From NCBI GenBank assembly GCA_004353515.1, contig SMNZ01000003.1:558001-622000 (forward strand): a DNA stretch of 64,000 nucleotides, given 5' to 3'. Positions 44,090 to 54,538 of this stretch are shown in pieces. The notes beneath the pieces are model-generated. The model saw only the letters and a program-made list of their open reading frames with translations. It was not told the origin of the DNA and searched no databases. Both the position numbers and the translations under genes were made by a program. Position 1 is the stretch's first letter. Every line of letters begins with the position of its first letter. The DNA is from Alteromonadaceae bacterium M269. Lineage in GTDB: Bacteria > Pseudomonadota > Gammaproteobacteria > Enterobacterales > Alteromonadaceae.

Positions 44090-45757
44090 ATGAATATTAA
44101 GCCTGTATCTGATAGCTTTTTTGTTAGTGATGCTATCACTGTAGATGATCTACCTAACATTGCTGAGTTAGGCATTAAAACCATTATTTGTAACAGACCG
44201 GATGAAGAAGAGAGCACTCAAACGCCATTTAAAACGTTAGAACATCATGCCCTTGAATTCGGGGTTTCCTGTATTCACCTGCCGGTAGTATCAACGGATA
44301 TCGATAGTTCAGTCGCTATGCAAATGGCTAACGAATTCGATGCTGCGGAAACACCTGTTTTAGGGTACTGCCGTAGCGGCTTTCGCTCAATGACGCTTTG
44401 GGCAACAGGAAAGGTGATTAAGTATGGCTGCGATATTGATGAGCTATCCAAGTCAGCAGGGAATATTGGATACGACATTAAACAAAGTGTGCAGCGATTA
44501 ACGCAAGCTTACCTTAATCAGCAGCAAGGTAAGGTTATTGATGTCGTGATTGTTGGTGGTGGTGCCGCGGGTGTTGCTGCCGCTTCTAGTATTCTTAGCC
44601 GAACTAAAGCGCTAAGTATTGCCATTATCGAGCCTTCGGGCACTCATTATTACCAACCAGGCTGGACTATGGTTGGGGCAGGGGTGTTCGATAAAGAACG
44701 AACAAAGAGAGCTATGCAAGAGGTTATGCCTAAAGGTGCGGACTGGATTCCGCATGCAGTTACTCAATTTATGCCAGCTTGCTCGTCTGTTGTTTTGGAC
44801 AATGGGGACGTTGTTAGCTATTCGAACTTAGTGGTTGCGGCAGGATTGAAACTGGATTGGGAGAAAATAGAAGGTCTTTCTGAAACGCTGGGCGAAAATG
44901 GCGTGACTTCAAATTACCGTTTTGATTTAGCGCCTTATACATGGGAGCTAGTAAGCAACTTAAAAAGCGGGCAGGCTATATTTACTCAACCACCTATGCC
45001 AATCAAGTGTGCTGGCGCACCGCAAAAAGCTATGTACCTTTCGGCTGATAACTGGTTAAAAAATACGTGTTTAGAAAATATAAATATAGATTTTTGTTCA
45101 GCCGCGCCAACCTTATTTGGCGTAGAGCATTATGTGCCTGCGCTTATGTCTTATGTTGAAAAATACCGAGCTAATTTAAATTTCAAACATAATCTAGTTA
45201 AAGTCGATGGACCTAATAGAATGGCTTGGTTTGAAAAGGTTGATCAAGATGGTCAAACACGCCTGGTCGAAAAGACTTTTGATATGTTGCATGTTTGTCC
45301 TCCTCAATCAGCGCCAGATTTTATTAAAAAGAGCCCGCTATCAGATCAGTCCGGTTGGGTTGATGTTGATGCTCAATCTCTTCAGCATAAGCGTTATCCA
45401 AATATTTGGGGGATAGGCGATGTGACCAATACGCCCAATGCTAAAACTGCCGCCGCTGCAAGAGCCCAAGCTCCTGTTTTAGCTTGCAATTTACTTGCGA
45501 GTATCGGTTTGGCGATACAGCCGTTAAATTATCAGGGCTATGGTTCATGCCCTTTGACTGTTGAGTTGGGTAAGGTTGTTTTAGCTGAGTTTGGGTATGG
45601 TGGAGAGTTGATGCCATCGTTCCCTTCCTGGATAGTTGATGGAAAAACACCATCGTCACTCTCTTGGACGTTAAAGAAGAGCGTTCTACCTGAACTGTAT
45701 TGGCATGCGATGCTAAAAGGGCGCGAATGGTTAGTTGCCACCGAGCCTAGAACATAA
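44090..45757 (+). CDS. DUF442-sulfide:quinone oxidoreductase fusion
   Basis: 555 residues in two parts. Residues 1-140 are a DUF442 (TIGR01244) domain of protein-phosphatase fold with active-site loop YCRSGFRS (Cys94, Arg99), probably a sulfurtransferase step. From about 150 a type I/II-like SQR begins with VVIVGGGAAGVAAAS for FAD, then GTHYYQPGWTMVGAG, KCAGAPQKAMYLS (Cys307), NIWGIGDVTNTPNAKTAAAA and GYGSCPLTV (Cys487); the two Cys match the redox pair of human SQOR. It oxidises sulfide to persulfide and passes electrons to quinone. The fusion links production and transfer of sulfane sulfur ahead of the persulfide dioxygenase next door. Confidence 0.88.
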   Translation: MNIKPVSDSFFVSDAITVDDLPNIAELGIKTIICNRPDEEESTQTPFKTLEHHALEFGVSCIHLPVVSTDIDSSVAMQMANEFDAAETPVLGYCRSGFRSMTLWATGKVIKYGCDIDELSKSAGNIGYDIKQSVQRLTQAYLNQQQGKVIDVVIVGGGAAGVAAASSILSRTKALSIAIIEPSGTHYYQPGWTMVGAGVFDKERTKRAMQEVMPKGADWIPHAVTQFMPACSSVVLDNGDVVSYSNLVVAAGLKLDWEKIEGLSETLGENGVTSNYRFDLAPYTWELVSNLKSGQAIFTQPPMPIKCAGAPQKAMYLSADNWLKNTCLENINIDFCSAAPTLFGVEHYVPALMSYVEKYRANLNFKHNLVKVDGPNRMAWFEKVDQDGQTRLVEKTFDMLHVCPPQSAPDFIKKSPLSDQSGWVDVDAQSLQHKRYPNIWGIGDVTNTPNAKTAAAARAQAPVLACNLLASIGLAIQPLNYQGYGSCPLTVELGKVVLAEFGYGGELMPSFPSWIVDGKTPSSLSWTLKKSVLPELYWHAMLKGREWLVATEPRT

Positions 45758-45817
45758 CTCTATAGCATCACGCTTTAATTGGATAATTACTCCGACACGA
45801 AACGATAAGGAAACACA

Positions 45818-46579
45818 TTGATACTTGCATTGTTTGGCGCGTTAGCCATTGGTTTGAGTCTAGGTTTACTGGGATCTGGAGGCTCAATACTAACCGTTCC
45901 TGTTTTGGTTTACTTATTAGGCCAAGAAGAAAAAGTCGCGATAGCCGGGTCGCTGGCCATAGTCGGCACAATTGCGCTTGTTGGCGCGATACCTTACATG
46001 TTCAAGAAGCTGGTGGATTGGCAGAATGTGCTTTGGTTTGGTATTCCCGGCATGATAGGAACTTATCTTGGAGCCTATGCTTCACAATTTATACCGGGCG
46101 TTGCTCAATTGACGTTGTTTGCAATCATCATGCTAGTCGCCGCTTATAAGATGATTAGCTCCCCTTTAACCGATAATCAAAAGTTTGTTGAACGTTCCCC
46201 TATTAAAATTTCCATTGATGGTTTGATAGTAGGAGTTGTTACTGGAATTGTTGGAGTAGGTGGTGGTTTCTTAATTGTACCCGCTTTAGTTTTGCTAGGT
46301 GGGTTAAGTATGAGACATGCCGTAGCTACCAGCTTAGTGATCATCGCACTCAAGTCTTATTCTGGCTTTTATAAATACCTTGATGTTCTTGAAACGCAAG
46401 GGCTGGCTTTGGATTGGTCTGCTATTTATCTTATCTCTGCTGTTGGTATTTTAGGGTCCTTTGTTGGTAATGCTATTTCGAGTAAATTACCGCAACAGAA
46501 GCTCAAACGTTTCTTTGGTGGGTTTCTGGTTGTTATGGCCATTTTTATACTTATCAAAACCGCCCCCGGTCTATGGTAA
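45818..46579 (+). CDS. TauE/SafE (TSUP) family permease, probable sulfite exporter
   Basis: 253 residues with about eight membrane segments. The TTG start at 45818 has AAGGAAAC six bases upstream. The two-fold repeat typical of TSUP proteins is visible: [21 protein letters not shown] in the first half and [20 protein letters not shown] in the second, each starting a helix pair. Position after persulfide dioxygenase and SQR, in the same direction with 60 bases between, suggests export of the sulfite product. The family also handles thiosulfate and other sulfur anions, so the substrate is inference. The hairpin at 46685 ends the operon. Confidence 0.82.
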   Translation: MILALFGALAIGLSLGLLGSGGSILTVPVLVYLLGQEEKVAIAGSLAIVGTIALVGAIPYMFKKLVDWQNVLWFGIPGMIGTYLGAYASQFIPGVAQLTLFAIIMLVAAYKMISSPLTDNQKFVERSPIKISIDGLIVGVVTGIVGVGGGFLIVPALVLLGGLSMRHAVATSLVIIALKSYSGFYKYLDVLETQGLALDWSAIYLISAVGILGSFVGNAISSKLPQQKLKRFFGGFLVVMAIFILIKTAPGLW

Positions 46580-46684
46580 ACCCTAGGGCGGCACACCAAA
46601 GATCAACAGACCCCTAAGGTCAACAGGCCCAAATGACTTGGGTATAAATTCTTTTGTTAGTCAGTTAAGCTATACACAAATTTG

Positions 46685-46726
46685 CCAACACTTGGTGTCT
46701 TCAAGTGTTGGTACTCCTCTTTTTTC
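46685..46726 (+). terminator. Terminator between the sulfur operon and murJ
   Basis: CCAACACTT and AAGTGTTGG form a perfect 9-base-pair stem with a 9-base loop (46685-46711), followed by TACTCCTCTTTTTT. The T-run is offset by about seven bases, so efficiency is uncertain. It ends 14 bases before the murJ start. Confidence 0.6.
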
Positions 46727-46740
46727 ACAAGGTCGATTAG

Positions 46741-48303
46741 TTGTCTAGCAGATTATTGAAATCTGGTGTCATCGTTAGTTTTATGACACTTATATCTCGC
46801 GTACTTGGATTGATACGAGATGTCGTTGTTGCAAATATTATGGGTGCCGGGGCCGGTGCTGATGTTTTCTTCTTAGCCAATAAGATCCCCAATTTTCTGA
46901 GGCGCCTTTTTGCTGAAGGCGCATTTGCACAAGCCTTTATACCTGTACTAACGGAAGTAAAGGAAAAAGGCTCAGAAGAAGATCTAAAGTTATTTATTGC
47001 AAGAGTTGCTGGGACTCTAGGCGTTATCGTCACTTTGGTAACCATTTTTGGTGTTATTGGCTCACCCATTATCATTGCGCTTTTTGGAACAGGCTGGTTT
47101 ATCGATTACCTGAATGACAATCCTGATGGTAGTAAGTATGAGTTAGCATCGATGATGCTTAAAATTACATTCCCTTATCTCATGTTTATCTCGCTGACGG
47201 GTCTGTCAGGAGCTATTTTAAACACACTTAATAAGTTCGCTGTTTCCGCATTTACCCCAGTGTTGCTCAATGTTGGCATTATTAGTTGCGCCATTTTATT
47301 GTCGTCTCACTTCGAACAGCCTGCTTTCGCTCTTGCGTGGGGCGTGTTTATTGGCGGCTTGTTGCAACTCTTTTTCCAGTTGCCATTCTTATATCAAGCA
47401 GGGGTTTTGGTTAAGCCTCAATGGGGATGGTCTGATCCATCGGTTGTCAAAGTTCGAACCTTGATGATACCGGCACTTTTTGGTGTCTCGGTTGGGCAGC
47501 TCAATTTGCTGTTAGATACCTTTATCGCGAGCTTCCTAGGTACAGGGCCCATCAGTTGGCTTTACTACTCTGATCGCTTACTTGAATTTCCACTTGGACT
47601 TTTTGGAATCGCGATAGCCACCGTTATTTTGCCGACATTGTCACAAAATCACAGTCGTGATGATGCCAAAGGCTTTGCGCAGAACATGGATTGGGGAGTT
47701 AGGATGGTATGCCTACTAGGCATTCCGGCAGCGGCAGGCTTAATTCTATTAGCTGAACCGCTCATCTTGGTTATCTTTTATCGTGGTGAATTTACGTTGG
47801 ATGACGCAACAAAGGCTTCGTTCAGTTTAATGGCTTACGCTTTTGGCCTACTTAGTTTTATGTTGGTTAAGGTATTAGCACCTGGCTTTTTCTCGCGGCA
47901 GGACACTAAAACACCTGTGAAGATCGGCATCGCTTGTATGGTGGCGAATATGGGATTTAATGTCATTTTTGTTATCCCATACGATTATGTCGGGCTAGCG
48001 ATAGCAACGAGTTTATCCGCTACGTTAAATGCTTCTTGGTTATACGTATTACTGAGAAAGCAAGGCGTTTATCAATTAAGTCGACAGACTATCTTTTTAA
48101 TTGCGAAGGTGCTGATAGCAACAATCACTATGTCTGCTGTAGTTTTGTATTTTTCACCGAGTATCCAACAATGGCAAAGTAGTGTGTTGATGGAGAATAT
48201 CCTTCAGTTAGGTGCTCTTATTGGTGCTGCTGCAATCGTCTTTTTGCTATCTCTTGCCGTGTTAAGAGTGCGCGTATCTGATATCAAAAGTCGCCATATC
48301 TAA
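46741..48303 (+). CDS. murJ: Lipid II flippase MurJ
   Basis: 520 residues with about 14 membrane helices. The start (M)SSRLLKSGVIVSFMTLISRVLGLIRDVVVAN and FFLANKIPNFLRRLFAEGAFAQAFIPV are the family signature; Arg residues in SRVLGLIRD and LRRLFAEGA match those essential for lipid II flipping in E. coli MurJ. It moves lipid II across the inner membrane for peptidoglycan synthesis. The best start is TTG 46741 behind AAGG. A hairpin terminator follows the stop, so ribF probably has its own promoter. The murJ-ribF-ileS-lspA order is normal for gammaproteobacteria. Confidence 0.96.
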   Translation: MSSRLLKSGVIVSFMTLISRVLGLIRDVVVANIMGAGAGADVFFLANKIPNFLRRLFAEGAFAQAFIPVLTEVKEKGSEEDLKLFIARVAGTLGVIVTLVTIFGVIGSPIIIALFGTGWFIDYLNDNPDGSKYELASMMLKITFPYLMFISLTGLSGAILNTLNKFAVSAFTPVLLNVGIISCAILLSSHFEQPAFALAWGVFIGGLLQLFFQLPFLYQAGVLVKPQWGWSDPSVVKVRTLMIPALFGVSVGQLNLLLDTFIASFLGTGPISWLYYSDRLLEFPLGLFGIAIATVILPTLSQNHSRDDAKGFAQNMDWGVRMVCLLGIPAAAGLILLAEPLILVIFYRGEFTLDDATKASFSLMAYAFGLLSFMLVKVLAPGFFSRQDTKTPVKIGIACMVANMGFNVIFVIPYDYVGLAIATSLSATLNASWLYVLLRKQGVYQLSRQTIFLIAKVLIATITMSAVVLYFSPSIQQWQSSVLMENILQLGALIGAAAIVFLLSLAVLRVRVSDIKSRHI

Positions 48304-48354
48304 AACCTGTTTTTAGGGTTATGTGCTGAAAATAGCCCTTTAAGGTTTATTTTG
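48304..48354 (+). terminator. Terminator after murJ
   Basis: Nested stems directly after the murJ stop: AGGGTTAT (48315-48322) pairs with ATAGCCCT (48332-48339) with one wobble, outer AACC pairs with GGTT, and TTATTTT follows. The 48355-48530 gap is AT-rich with TATAAT at 48423-48428, a possible ribF promoter -10 without a clear -35. Confidence 0.5.
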
Positions 48355-48530
48355 GCAGTTAAACGCCAATTAATTAGTTAATTAGTCAAATTGCTGCCTT
48401 TCTTTCATGGCTCTGTTCGCTATATAATCTGTCGCTTTTGTGTGTTTGTGCATAGAGAATTATAAGGCAAGCTTTATTTGCCATTATGTTTGTGACTGAA
48501 TTCCATTTTTTCGCTATCTAAGGTTTGGTT

Positions 48531-49472
48531 TTGGAGCTGATAAGAGGCTTACACAATTTAAGAGAACGCCATAAAGGCAGTGTATTAACCATAGGTAAGT
48601 TTGATGGTGTGCACTTAGGTCATAAAGCAGTGCTGTCTCAGGTAGTGAACAAAGCCCGAGAACTCGGCTTACCTGCAACGGTAATGGTGTTTGAACCACA
48701 GCCTGAAGAAATGTTCCAACCAGAGAAAGCGCCGGCAAGGTTGAGCACCCTACGTGACAAATATGTCCAACTCGCTGAACTCGGAATCGACAGGTTGTTG
48801 TGTGTAAAGTTTGATAAGGCGTTTGCACAACAAAGTGCCGAACACTTTATTTCGGAATTGCTTGTAGAGAAACTGGGTATTCAGTTTTTAGTGGTTGGCG
48901 ATGATTTTCGTTTTGGACAAAAGCGCGTAGGGGATTTTTCTCTGTTGCAATGTGCTGGAGCGAAAGAAGGTTTTAGCGTGGTGAATACAGCCAGTTATCG
49001 TGTCCATGACTGCAGAATTAGCTCGTCAGCTATTCGAGAAGCGCTGGCCGAAGGTGATTTTGTTCAGGCTAAAGATATGTTGGGCCGAGCTTTTAGTATT
49101 GATGGCAAAGTTGTACACGGCGAAAAGAATGGCAGAACCATAGGTTTCCCAACCGCGAACCTTATTCTCAATCGCCTCAAATCGCCGGTTGAAGGGGTTT
49201 TCGCAGTTAGCGTAAGACACGAAGAGCGACAATACGACGGTGTTGCTAATGTGGGCACCAGACCGACGCTAAACGGTAGGCGGCTGCAACTGGAAGCGCA
49301 TCTTTTTGATGTGAACCCCGACCTCTACGGACAAAAGATTTCTGTAGAGCTTAAGCACAAAATTAGAGATGAAATGAAGTTTGATAACTTCGAGCTTCTA
49401 CATAAACAAATTAAAAAGGATGCTCAGCAAGCACGAGATATGCTAGCAGAGTGTTCAGTAGAGAATAACTAA
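48531..49472 (+). CDS. ribF: Bifunctional riboflavin kinase / FAD synthetase
   Basis: About 313 residues. TTG 48531 is chosen because AAGG lies seven bases upstream and the product then starts (M)ELIRGLHNL, like E. coli MKLIRGIHNL; another TTG at 48525 is too close to the ribosome site. The N-terminal nucleotidyltransferase has GKFDGVHLGHKAVL, FRFGQKRVGD and ISSSAIREAL. The C-terminal kinase has GRTIGFPTANL and GVANVGTRPT. It converts riboflavin to FMN then FAD. The gene precedes ileS by 48 bases. Confidence 0.95.
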   Translation: MELIRGLHNLRERHKGSVLTIGKFDGVHLGHKAVLSQVVNKARELGLPATVMVFEPQPEEMFQPEKAPARLSTLRDKYVQLAELGIDRLLCVKFDKAFAQQSAEHFISELLVEKLGIQFLVVGDDFRFGQKRVGDFSLLQCAGAKEGFSVVNTASYRVHDCRISSSAIREALAEGDFVQAKDMLGRAFSIDGKVVHGEKNGRTIGFPTANLILNRLKSPVEGVFAVSVRHEERQYDGVANVGTRPTLNGRRLQLEAHLFDVNPDLYGQKISVELKHKIRDEMKFDNFELLHKQIKKDAQQARDMLAECSVENN

Positions 49473-49520
49473 ACGAATTGTAGCGATTTAGCTGCATGTG
49501 AATTTTGGATCAAAGGACCA

Positions 49521-52346
49521 ATGAGCGACTATAAACATACGTTAAATTTGCCGGAAACTGAGTTTCCAATGCGTGGCAACTTGGCTCAGCGAGAGCCTAA
49601 AATGCTTAAGAAGTGGACAGATGAAGGTCTTTACGCCCAAATACGTGAAGCGAAAAAAGGCAATAAGCCTTTCATTCTTCATGACGGACCTCCATACGCA
49701 AATGGCGATATTCACATTGGTCATGCTGTTAACAAGATCCTAAAAGACATTATTGTTAAAGCGAAAACGCTCTCAGATTTCGATTCTCCTTACGTGCCAG
49801 GATGGGATTGTCACGGTCTACCTATTGAATTACAGGTAGAAAAGAAAGTAGGCAAACCTGGAAAGAAGGTTTCAGCGGCTGAGTTTAGAGAAAAATGCCG
49901 AGCTTATGCAGAAAGGCAGATCGAAGGTCAGAAAAAAGACTTTATCCGTTTAGGTGTTTTGGGCGAATGGGATAACCCTTATAAAACTATGGATTATCAA
50001 TCCGAAGCAGACATCATTCGTGTGCTTGGTAGCATAGTTCGCTCGGGTCACTTAGAAAAAGGATTTAAACCCGTACACTGGTGTACAGATTGTGGTTCGG
50101 CACTTGCGGAAGCAGAAGTAGAATATAAAGATAAGGTTTCTCCCTCTATCGATGTGCGCTTTGCTCTATCTAAACAATCAGACATAGAAAAGGCATTTTC
50201 TTCTGCAGGAGATGAGCTTGGTGAAGGTCAAGCATCAGTCGTTATCTGGACAACAACACCTTGGACCATGCCTGCTAACCGTGCAGTTAGCTTACATCCT
50301 GAATTAGAGTATTCATTAGTTCAGGTTGAAAAAGATGGCCAAATGGAAAGGTTGATAATTGCGTCTGATCTCGTTCTCGAATGTATGAGTCGTTTTAACG
50401 TCGACTCATACATGACTTTAGCTACCTGTCTTGGAACAGCACTTGAGAATGTTCAGCTTAATCATCCGTTCTATGATTTCACTGTACCAGTGATCTTGGG
50501 TGATCATGTAACCACTGAATCTGGTACGGGCTGTGTTCATACGGCTCCTGGTCACGGTGTTGACGATTTTAATGTAGGTCGTAATTACAACCTTGAAGTG
50601 GCTAATCCTGTAGGTGCTAACGGTGTTTACCTAGACTCTACCGAACTGTTTGCTGGCCAGCATGTGTTCAAAGCAAACGATAATATCATCGAAGTGTTAA
50701 AAGAAAGAGGTGCACTATTGCATCACTATTCTTACGAGCACAGCTACCCACACTGCTGGCGTCATAAAACACCCATTATTTTCCGTGCAACACCACAATG
50801 GTTCGTTAGCATGGATAAAAACGGTCTTCGTAAAGCGTCAATTGATGCTATCCACAATACGCAGTGGATACCTGACTGGGGCGAAAGTCGTATCGAAAAA
50901 ATGGTAGAAGGACGTCCGGACTGGTGTATTTCTCGTCAGCGTACTTGGGGCGTACCTATTACTTTGTTCGTTCATAAAGATACGGGTGAGCTTTATCCAA
51001 ATACGGATGAAGTTGTTGAGAAAGTCGCCAAAGCCGTTGAAGAAAAAGGTATTCAAGCTTGGTGGGATTTATCTCCTGAAGAGCTGATAGGTGATGACAG
51101 TGAAACTTTTATCAAAGTCACTGATACGTTAGATGTATGGTTTGACTCTGGTGTGACCCACTCATTTGTTGTTGATAGACGAGACGATATCCCTGCATCA
51201 GCTGATCTTTACTTAGAAGGCTCAGATCAACACCGTGGTTGGTTTATGTCTTCGTTGATGAGTTCGATTGCAGCAAAAGGTGAAGCGCCTTACAAGCAAG
51301 TGCTAACTCATGGCTTTACCGTTGATGCCGACGGTAAAAAGATGTCAAAGTCGATTGGTAACACAGTTTCACCTCAGGATGTAATGAACAAATTGGGTGC
51401 AGACATCTTGCGTTTATGGGTGGCATCTACTGATTACCGAAGTGAAATCACTGTATCTGATGAGATTTTGAAGCGTGCTGCAGATGCTTACAGACGTATT
51501 CGAAATACGGCTCGCTTTTTATTAGCCAACTTAAATGGCTTCAATCCAGAAACTGACATAGTGCCATTCGATAAGATGATATCGTTGGACCAATGGGCGG
51601 TGCAAAGAGCCAAGCAAGTACAGCAAGAAATTATTGATGCCTATGAGCGTTATGATTTCCTTGTTGTTAATCAGAAGCTAATGCAGTTCTGTTCAATAGA
51701 GATGGGTAGCTTTTACCTTGACGTTATCAAAGACAGACAATACACAGCGAAAGCTGATGGATTAGCGAGACGTTCTTGCCAAACAGCACTTTACTATATT
51801 GCTGAATCTTTGGTTCGTTGGATGGCTCCTGTTATGAGCTTTACTGCTCAAGAAATCTGGGAAGCGCTTCCTGGCGAAAGAAGTCGCTTTGTTTTCACTG
51901 AAACCTGGTTCTCAGGAATGAATGATTTAACGTCTGAATCAGAACTTGATAATGATTTCTGGCAACAAGTCCTAGCTGTGAAGACTGAAGTGAATAAGAG
52001 CATAGAGAAAATGCGTAATGAGCAAGGGCTTGGAGCTTCTCTGGAAGCCAAAGTGACTTTGTTTACCAATGCAGAAATTGCTGAGAAGCTAGCTAAGCTG
52101 GAAGACGAATTACGCTTTGTCTTGATTACATCAGCAGCTGTTGTTGTTACTGATGATAAGCCTGCAAATGCAATTGACACTGAACTAGAGGGTTTGGCTG
52201 TTCTTGTTGAGAAAGCTGACGGTAAGAAATGCACACGTTGTTGGCATGTTCGTGAAGGCGTCGGCTCAAACAGTGAACATCCTGAGCTTTGCAGTCGTTG
52301 CATAACAAATGTTGATGGTGACGGAGAGAGCAGATTCTATGCTTGA
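49521..52346 (+). CDS. ileS: Isoleucyl-tRNA synthetase
   Basis: 941 residues, the bacterial IleRS length. Class I signatures are HIGH (residues 65-68) in [16 protein letters not shown] and KMSKS (607-611) in [11 protein letters not shown]. The editing domain has the TTPWTMPAN and [11 protein letters not shown] motifs. The C-terminal zinc finger [12 protein letters not shown]...CSRC is present, as in type-1 enzymes that remain sensitive to mupirocin. It charges tRNA-Ile and edits Val-tRNA. The stop overlaps the lspA start by 8 bases. Confidence 0.97.
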   Translation: MSDYKHTLNLPETEFPMRGNLAQREPKMLKKWTDEGLYAQIREAKKGNKPFILHDGPPYANGDIHIGHAVNKILKDIIVKAKTLSDFDSPYVPGWDCHGLPIELQVEKKVGKPGKKVSAAEFREKCRAYAERQIEGQKKDFIRLGVLGEWDNPYKTMDYQSEADIIRVLGSIVRSGHLEKGFKPVHWCTDCGSALAEAEVEYKDKVSPSIDVRFALSKQSDIEKAFSSAGDELGEGQASVVIWTTTPWTMPANRAVSLHPELEYSLVQVEKDGQMERLIIASDLVLECMSRFNVDSYMTLATCLGTALENVQLNHPFYDFTVPVILGDHVTTESGTGCVHTAPGHGVDDFNVGRNYNLEVANPVGANGVYLDSTELFAGQHVFKANDNIIEVLKERGALLHHYSYEHSYPHCWRHKTPIIFRATPQWFVSMDKNGLRKASIDAIHNTQWIPDWGESRIEKMVEGRPDWCISRQRTWGVPITLFVHKDTGELYPNTDEVVEKVAKAVEEKGIQAWWDLSPEELIGDDSETFIKVTDTLDVWFDSGVTHSFVVDRRDDIPASADLYLEGSDQHRGWFMSSLMSSIAAKGEAPYKQVLTHGFTVDADGKKMSKSIGNTVSPQDVMNKLGADILRLWVASTDYRSEITVSDEILKRAADAYRRIRNTARFLLANLNGFNPETDIVPFDKMISLDQWAVQRAKQVQQEIIDAYERYDFLVVNQKLMQFCSIEMGSFYLDVIKDRQYTAKADGLARRSCQTALYYIAESLVRWMAPVMSFTAQEIWEALPGERSRFVFTETWFSGMNDLTSESELDNDFWQQVLAVKTEVNKSIEKMRNEQGLGASLEAKVTLFTNAEIAEKLAKLEDELRFVLITSAAVVVTDDKPANAIDTELEGLAVLVEKADGKKCTRCWHVREGVGSNSEHPELCSRCITNVDGDGESRFYA

Positions 52347-52857
52347 TGCTTCAAAGTCAGAATCAAATATCGCATTGAAAGATTCAGGGTTACGCTTTTT
52401 ATGGATAACCCTGATTGTGATTGCTGTTGATCAAGCAACTAAGCTTGCAATTATTGATGCGTTTAAGCTTTATGAGTCTGTTCAATATACGTCCTTTTTT
52501 AACTTAACCTACGTACGGAATTACGGTGCGGCATTTAGTTTCCTTGGTGATGCTGGTGGCTGGCAACGTTGGTTTTTTACGGCGATTGCTATTGGTGTCA
52601 GTGGATACTTGCTCTATTGGTTAAGAACAATTGGACGTGATCAGAAATTACAGCCAATTGCTTTTTGTCTCGTGCTAGGGGGCGCAATAGGTAATGTTTA
52701 TGACCGTATTGTGTACGGTTACGTGATCGATTTCTTGGACGTTTATGTAGGTAGTTATCATTGGCCTGCATTTAATGTTGCTGATAGTGCAATCTTTTTA
52801 GGGGCTTGTTTCTTAATATTTGATTGGTACAAACATGGTGATCGTAGTGAAAAGTAG
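52339..52857 (+). CDS. lspA: Prolipoprotein signal peptidase II
   Basis: 172 residues from ATG 52339, inside the end of ileS and preceded by GGAGAG; the frame is open further upstream, but those codons are read in ileS. Four membrane helices and the aspartyl peptidase motifs are seen: [38 protein letters not shown] (first catalytic Asp region) and [12 protein letters not shown] (second catalytic Asp). It removes signal peptides from diacylglyceryl-modified prolipoproteins such as the S9 lipoprotein at 21235. The ileS-lspA overlap is conserved in this group. Confidence 0.96.
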   Translation: MLDASKSESNIALKDSGLRFLWITLIVIAVDQATKLAIIDAFKLYESVQYTSFFNLTYVRNYGAAFSFLGDAGGWQRWFFTAIAIGVSGYLLYWLRTIGRDQKLQPIAFCLVLGGAIGNVYDRIVYGYVIDFLDVYVGSYHWPAFNVADSAIFLGACFLIFDWYKHGDRSEK

Positions 52858-53332
52858 TGACGTCGCAAATGTCCATGTTATTGGCGAAGAAAGCTTAGTT
52901 GAGTTTCATTTTGAGCTAAAACTTGAAGATGGTTCTGCCGCTGAAAGCACCCGTGTTCATAATAAGCCTGCGCGGTTAATCATGGGCGATGGAAGTTTAA
53001 CTCCGAGTTTCGAGCAATGTTTACTCGGGTTAGCTGTAGGTGACAAAAAGTCTTTTACCTTAGAGCCTGAAGATGCATTTGGACAACCTAACCCTAATAA
53101 TATTGTGCATATGGATAGGTCTAAATTTGATGCTGAGTCGCCAGCGACAGAAGGCATGATTATCGCTTTTGCACAACCTGATGGAACGGAAATGCCTGGC
53201 ATTATCAGAACTGTTATTGGTGAATCTGTGACGGTTGATTTTAATCACCCGCTTGCAGGACAAAAAGTCACTTTTGACGTTGAAATTCTTAATGTGCAAC
53301 AATCAGACGTCACACCGTCGGCGGAGTCTTAA
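52835..53332 (+). CDS. fkpB: FKBP-type peptidyl-prolyl isomerase (SlpA/FkpB)
   Basis: About 165 residues. The domain starts at [18 protein letters not shown] and continues [37 protein letters not shown], then [19 protein letters not shown], matching FkpB with its inserted flap. It acts as prolyl isomerase and chaperone. The start is uncertain: ATG 52835 and GTG 52847 are both possible inside the end of lspA, and neither has a strong ribosome site, so translation is probably coupled to lspA. Place between lspA and ispH is as in E. coli. Confidence 0.92.
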   Translation: MVIVVKSSDVANVHVIGEESLVEFHFELKLEDGSAAESTRVHNKPARLIMGDGSLTPSFEQCLLGLAVGDKKSFTLEPEDAFGQPNPNNIVHMDRSKFDAESPATEGMIIAFAQPDGTEMPGIIRTVIGESVTVDFNHPLAGQKVTFDVEILNVQQSDVTPSAES

Positions 53333-53336
53333 TATT

Positions 53337-54281
53337 ATGCAAGTCCATTTAGCTAATCCTCGAGGGTTTTGTGCCGGTGTTGATCGCGCTATCACTATTG
53401 TTGAGCGTGCTTTGGAAATGTTTCCTGCACCTATTTATGTGCGACATGAAGTTGTTCACAATAAATTTGTAGTTGATGGGCTTAAACAGCGTGGAGCGCT
53501 CTTCGTTGACGAATTAGACGAAGTACCCGATGGTAGTTTAGTTATTTTCTCAGCGCATGGTGTTTCTCAAGCTGTAAGAAAACAAGCTGAAAGCAGAGGC
53601 CTTAAAGTCTTTGATGCCACTTGTCCATTAGTGACTAAAGTTCATATGGAAGTCATGCGTGCAAGTAATAAAGGCACTGAATGCGTTCTTATTGGCCACC
53701 AAGGTCACCCTGAAGTTGAGGGAACGATGGGGCAGTACCATAATGACGATGGAGGTATTTACCTTGTAGAGTCTGTTGAAGACGTTGCTAGGTTAGAAGT
53801 TAAGGATCCTGAGAATCTTTACTACTGTAGCCAAACGACTTTATCGGTAGACGATACGGCTGATGTGATTGATGCGCTAAGACAGAAATTCCCCAAAATT
53901 GAAGGACCCCGTAAAGATGATATCTGTTATGCCACACAAAATCGTCAAGATGCGGTTAGAGAACTCGCCTCAGCCTGTGATTTGGTTTTAGTGGTAGGTG
54001 CAACTAATAGTTCGAATTCAAATCGATTGAGAGAGCTTGCTGAAAAGATTGGCTCTAGAGCTTATCTGATTGCCGATGAAAGCTGTATTAACCCCGAGTG
54101 GCTAACCGATTCCAATAGTATTGGTGTTACGGCCGGTGCATCTGCTCCTGAAGTTTTAGTTAAACGCGTGATCGATAAACTTAAAGAATGTGGTGCTGAG
54201 AATGTTCGCGAAGTACCTGGGCGAGAAGAAAATATTGAATTTGCAGTACCTAAAGAGTTGAGAGTAAAGCAAATCTCTTAA
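53337..54281 (+). CDS. ispH: 4-hydroxy-3-methylbut-2-enyl diphosphate reductase
   Basis: 314 residues from ATG 53337 (GGAG upstream); the frame is open further upstream within fkpB. The protein begins [19 protein letters not shown] with Cys12. The other iron-sulfur ligands lie in [11 protein letters not shown] and the region [11 protein letters not shown], and HGVSQAVR and TNSSNSNRL are present. It performs the last MEP-pathway step, giving IPP and DMAPP from HMBPP with a 4Fe-4S cluster. It is the last gene of the housekeeping run before the pilin operon. Confidence 0.97.
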   Translation: MQVHLANPRGFCAGVDRAITIVERALEMFPAPIYVRHEVVHNKFVVDGLKQRGALFVDELDEVPDGSLVIFSAHGVSQAVRKQAESRGLKVFDATCPLVTKVHMEVMRASNKGTECVLIGHQGHPEVEGTMGQYHNDDGGIYLVESVEDVARLEVKDPENLYYCSQTTLSVDDTADVIDALRQKFPKIEGPRKDDICYATQNRQDAVRELASACDLVLVVGATNSSNSNRLRELAEKIGSRAYLIADESCINPEWLTDSNSIGVTAGASAPEVLVKRVIDKLKECGAENVREVPGREENIEFAVPKELRVKQIS

Positions 54282-54323
54282 CCTTGGGCGAGAAATACCT
54301 CTAACGGAAGTGTCACAGCTTAT

Positions 54324-54368
54324 AGGTTATTTTATAACAGCATGTTGTTTTTGATTGTAAAATAACCT
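54324..54368. repeat. Perfect 11-bp inverted repeat in the ispH-pilV gap
   Basis: AGGTTATTTTA (54324-54334) and TAAAATAACCT (54358-54368) with a 23-base T-rich loop, 42 bases after ispH. There is no T-run after the right arm (AATTCACC follows), so it is not a standard terminator. The rest of 54282-54538 holds no gene and should contain the pilin operon promoter. Confidence 0.6.
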
Positions 54369-54538
54369 AATTCACCTTGTTTTTGTGTTCTTTTGAACCA
54401 AAACGGCAACAAAACATACCTTTTATATAGAACCTATAACCAATTGAAGAGCTTATTGGGGTACCTTATAGCTCTATGGTTTCTTTATATTGCTATTAAT
54501 TTGTCCGATAGTGTATTGAGTAATTTCGTTTTGAGGGT

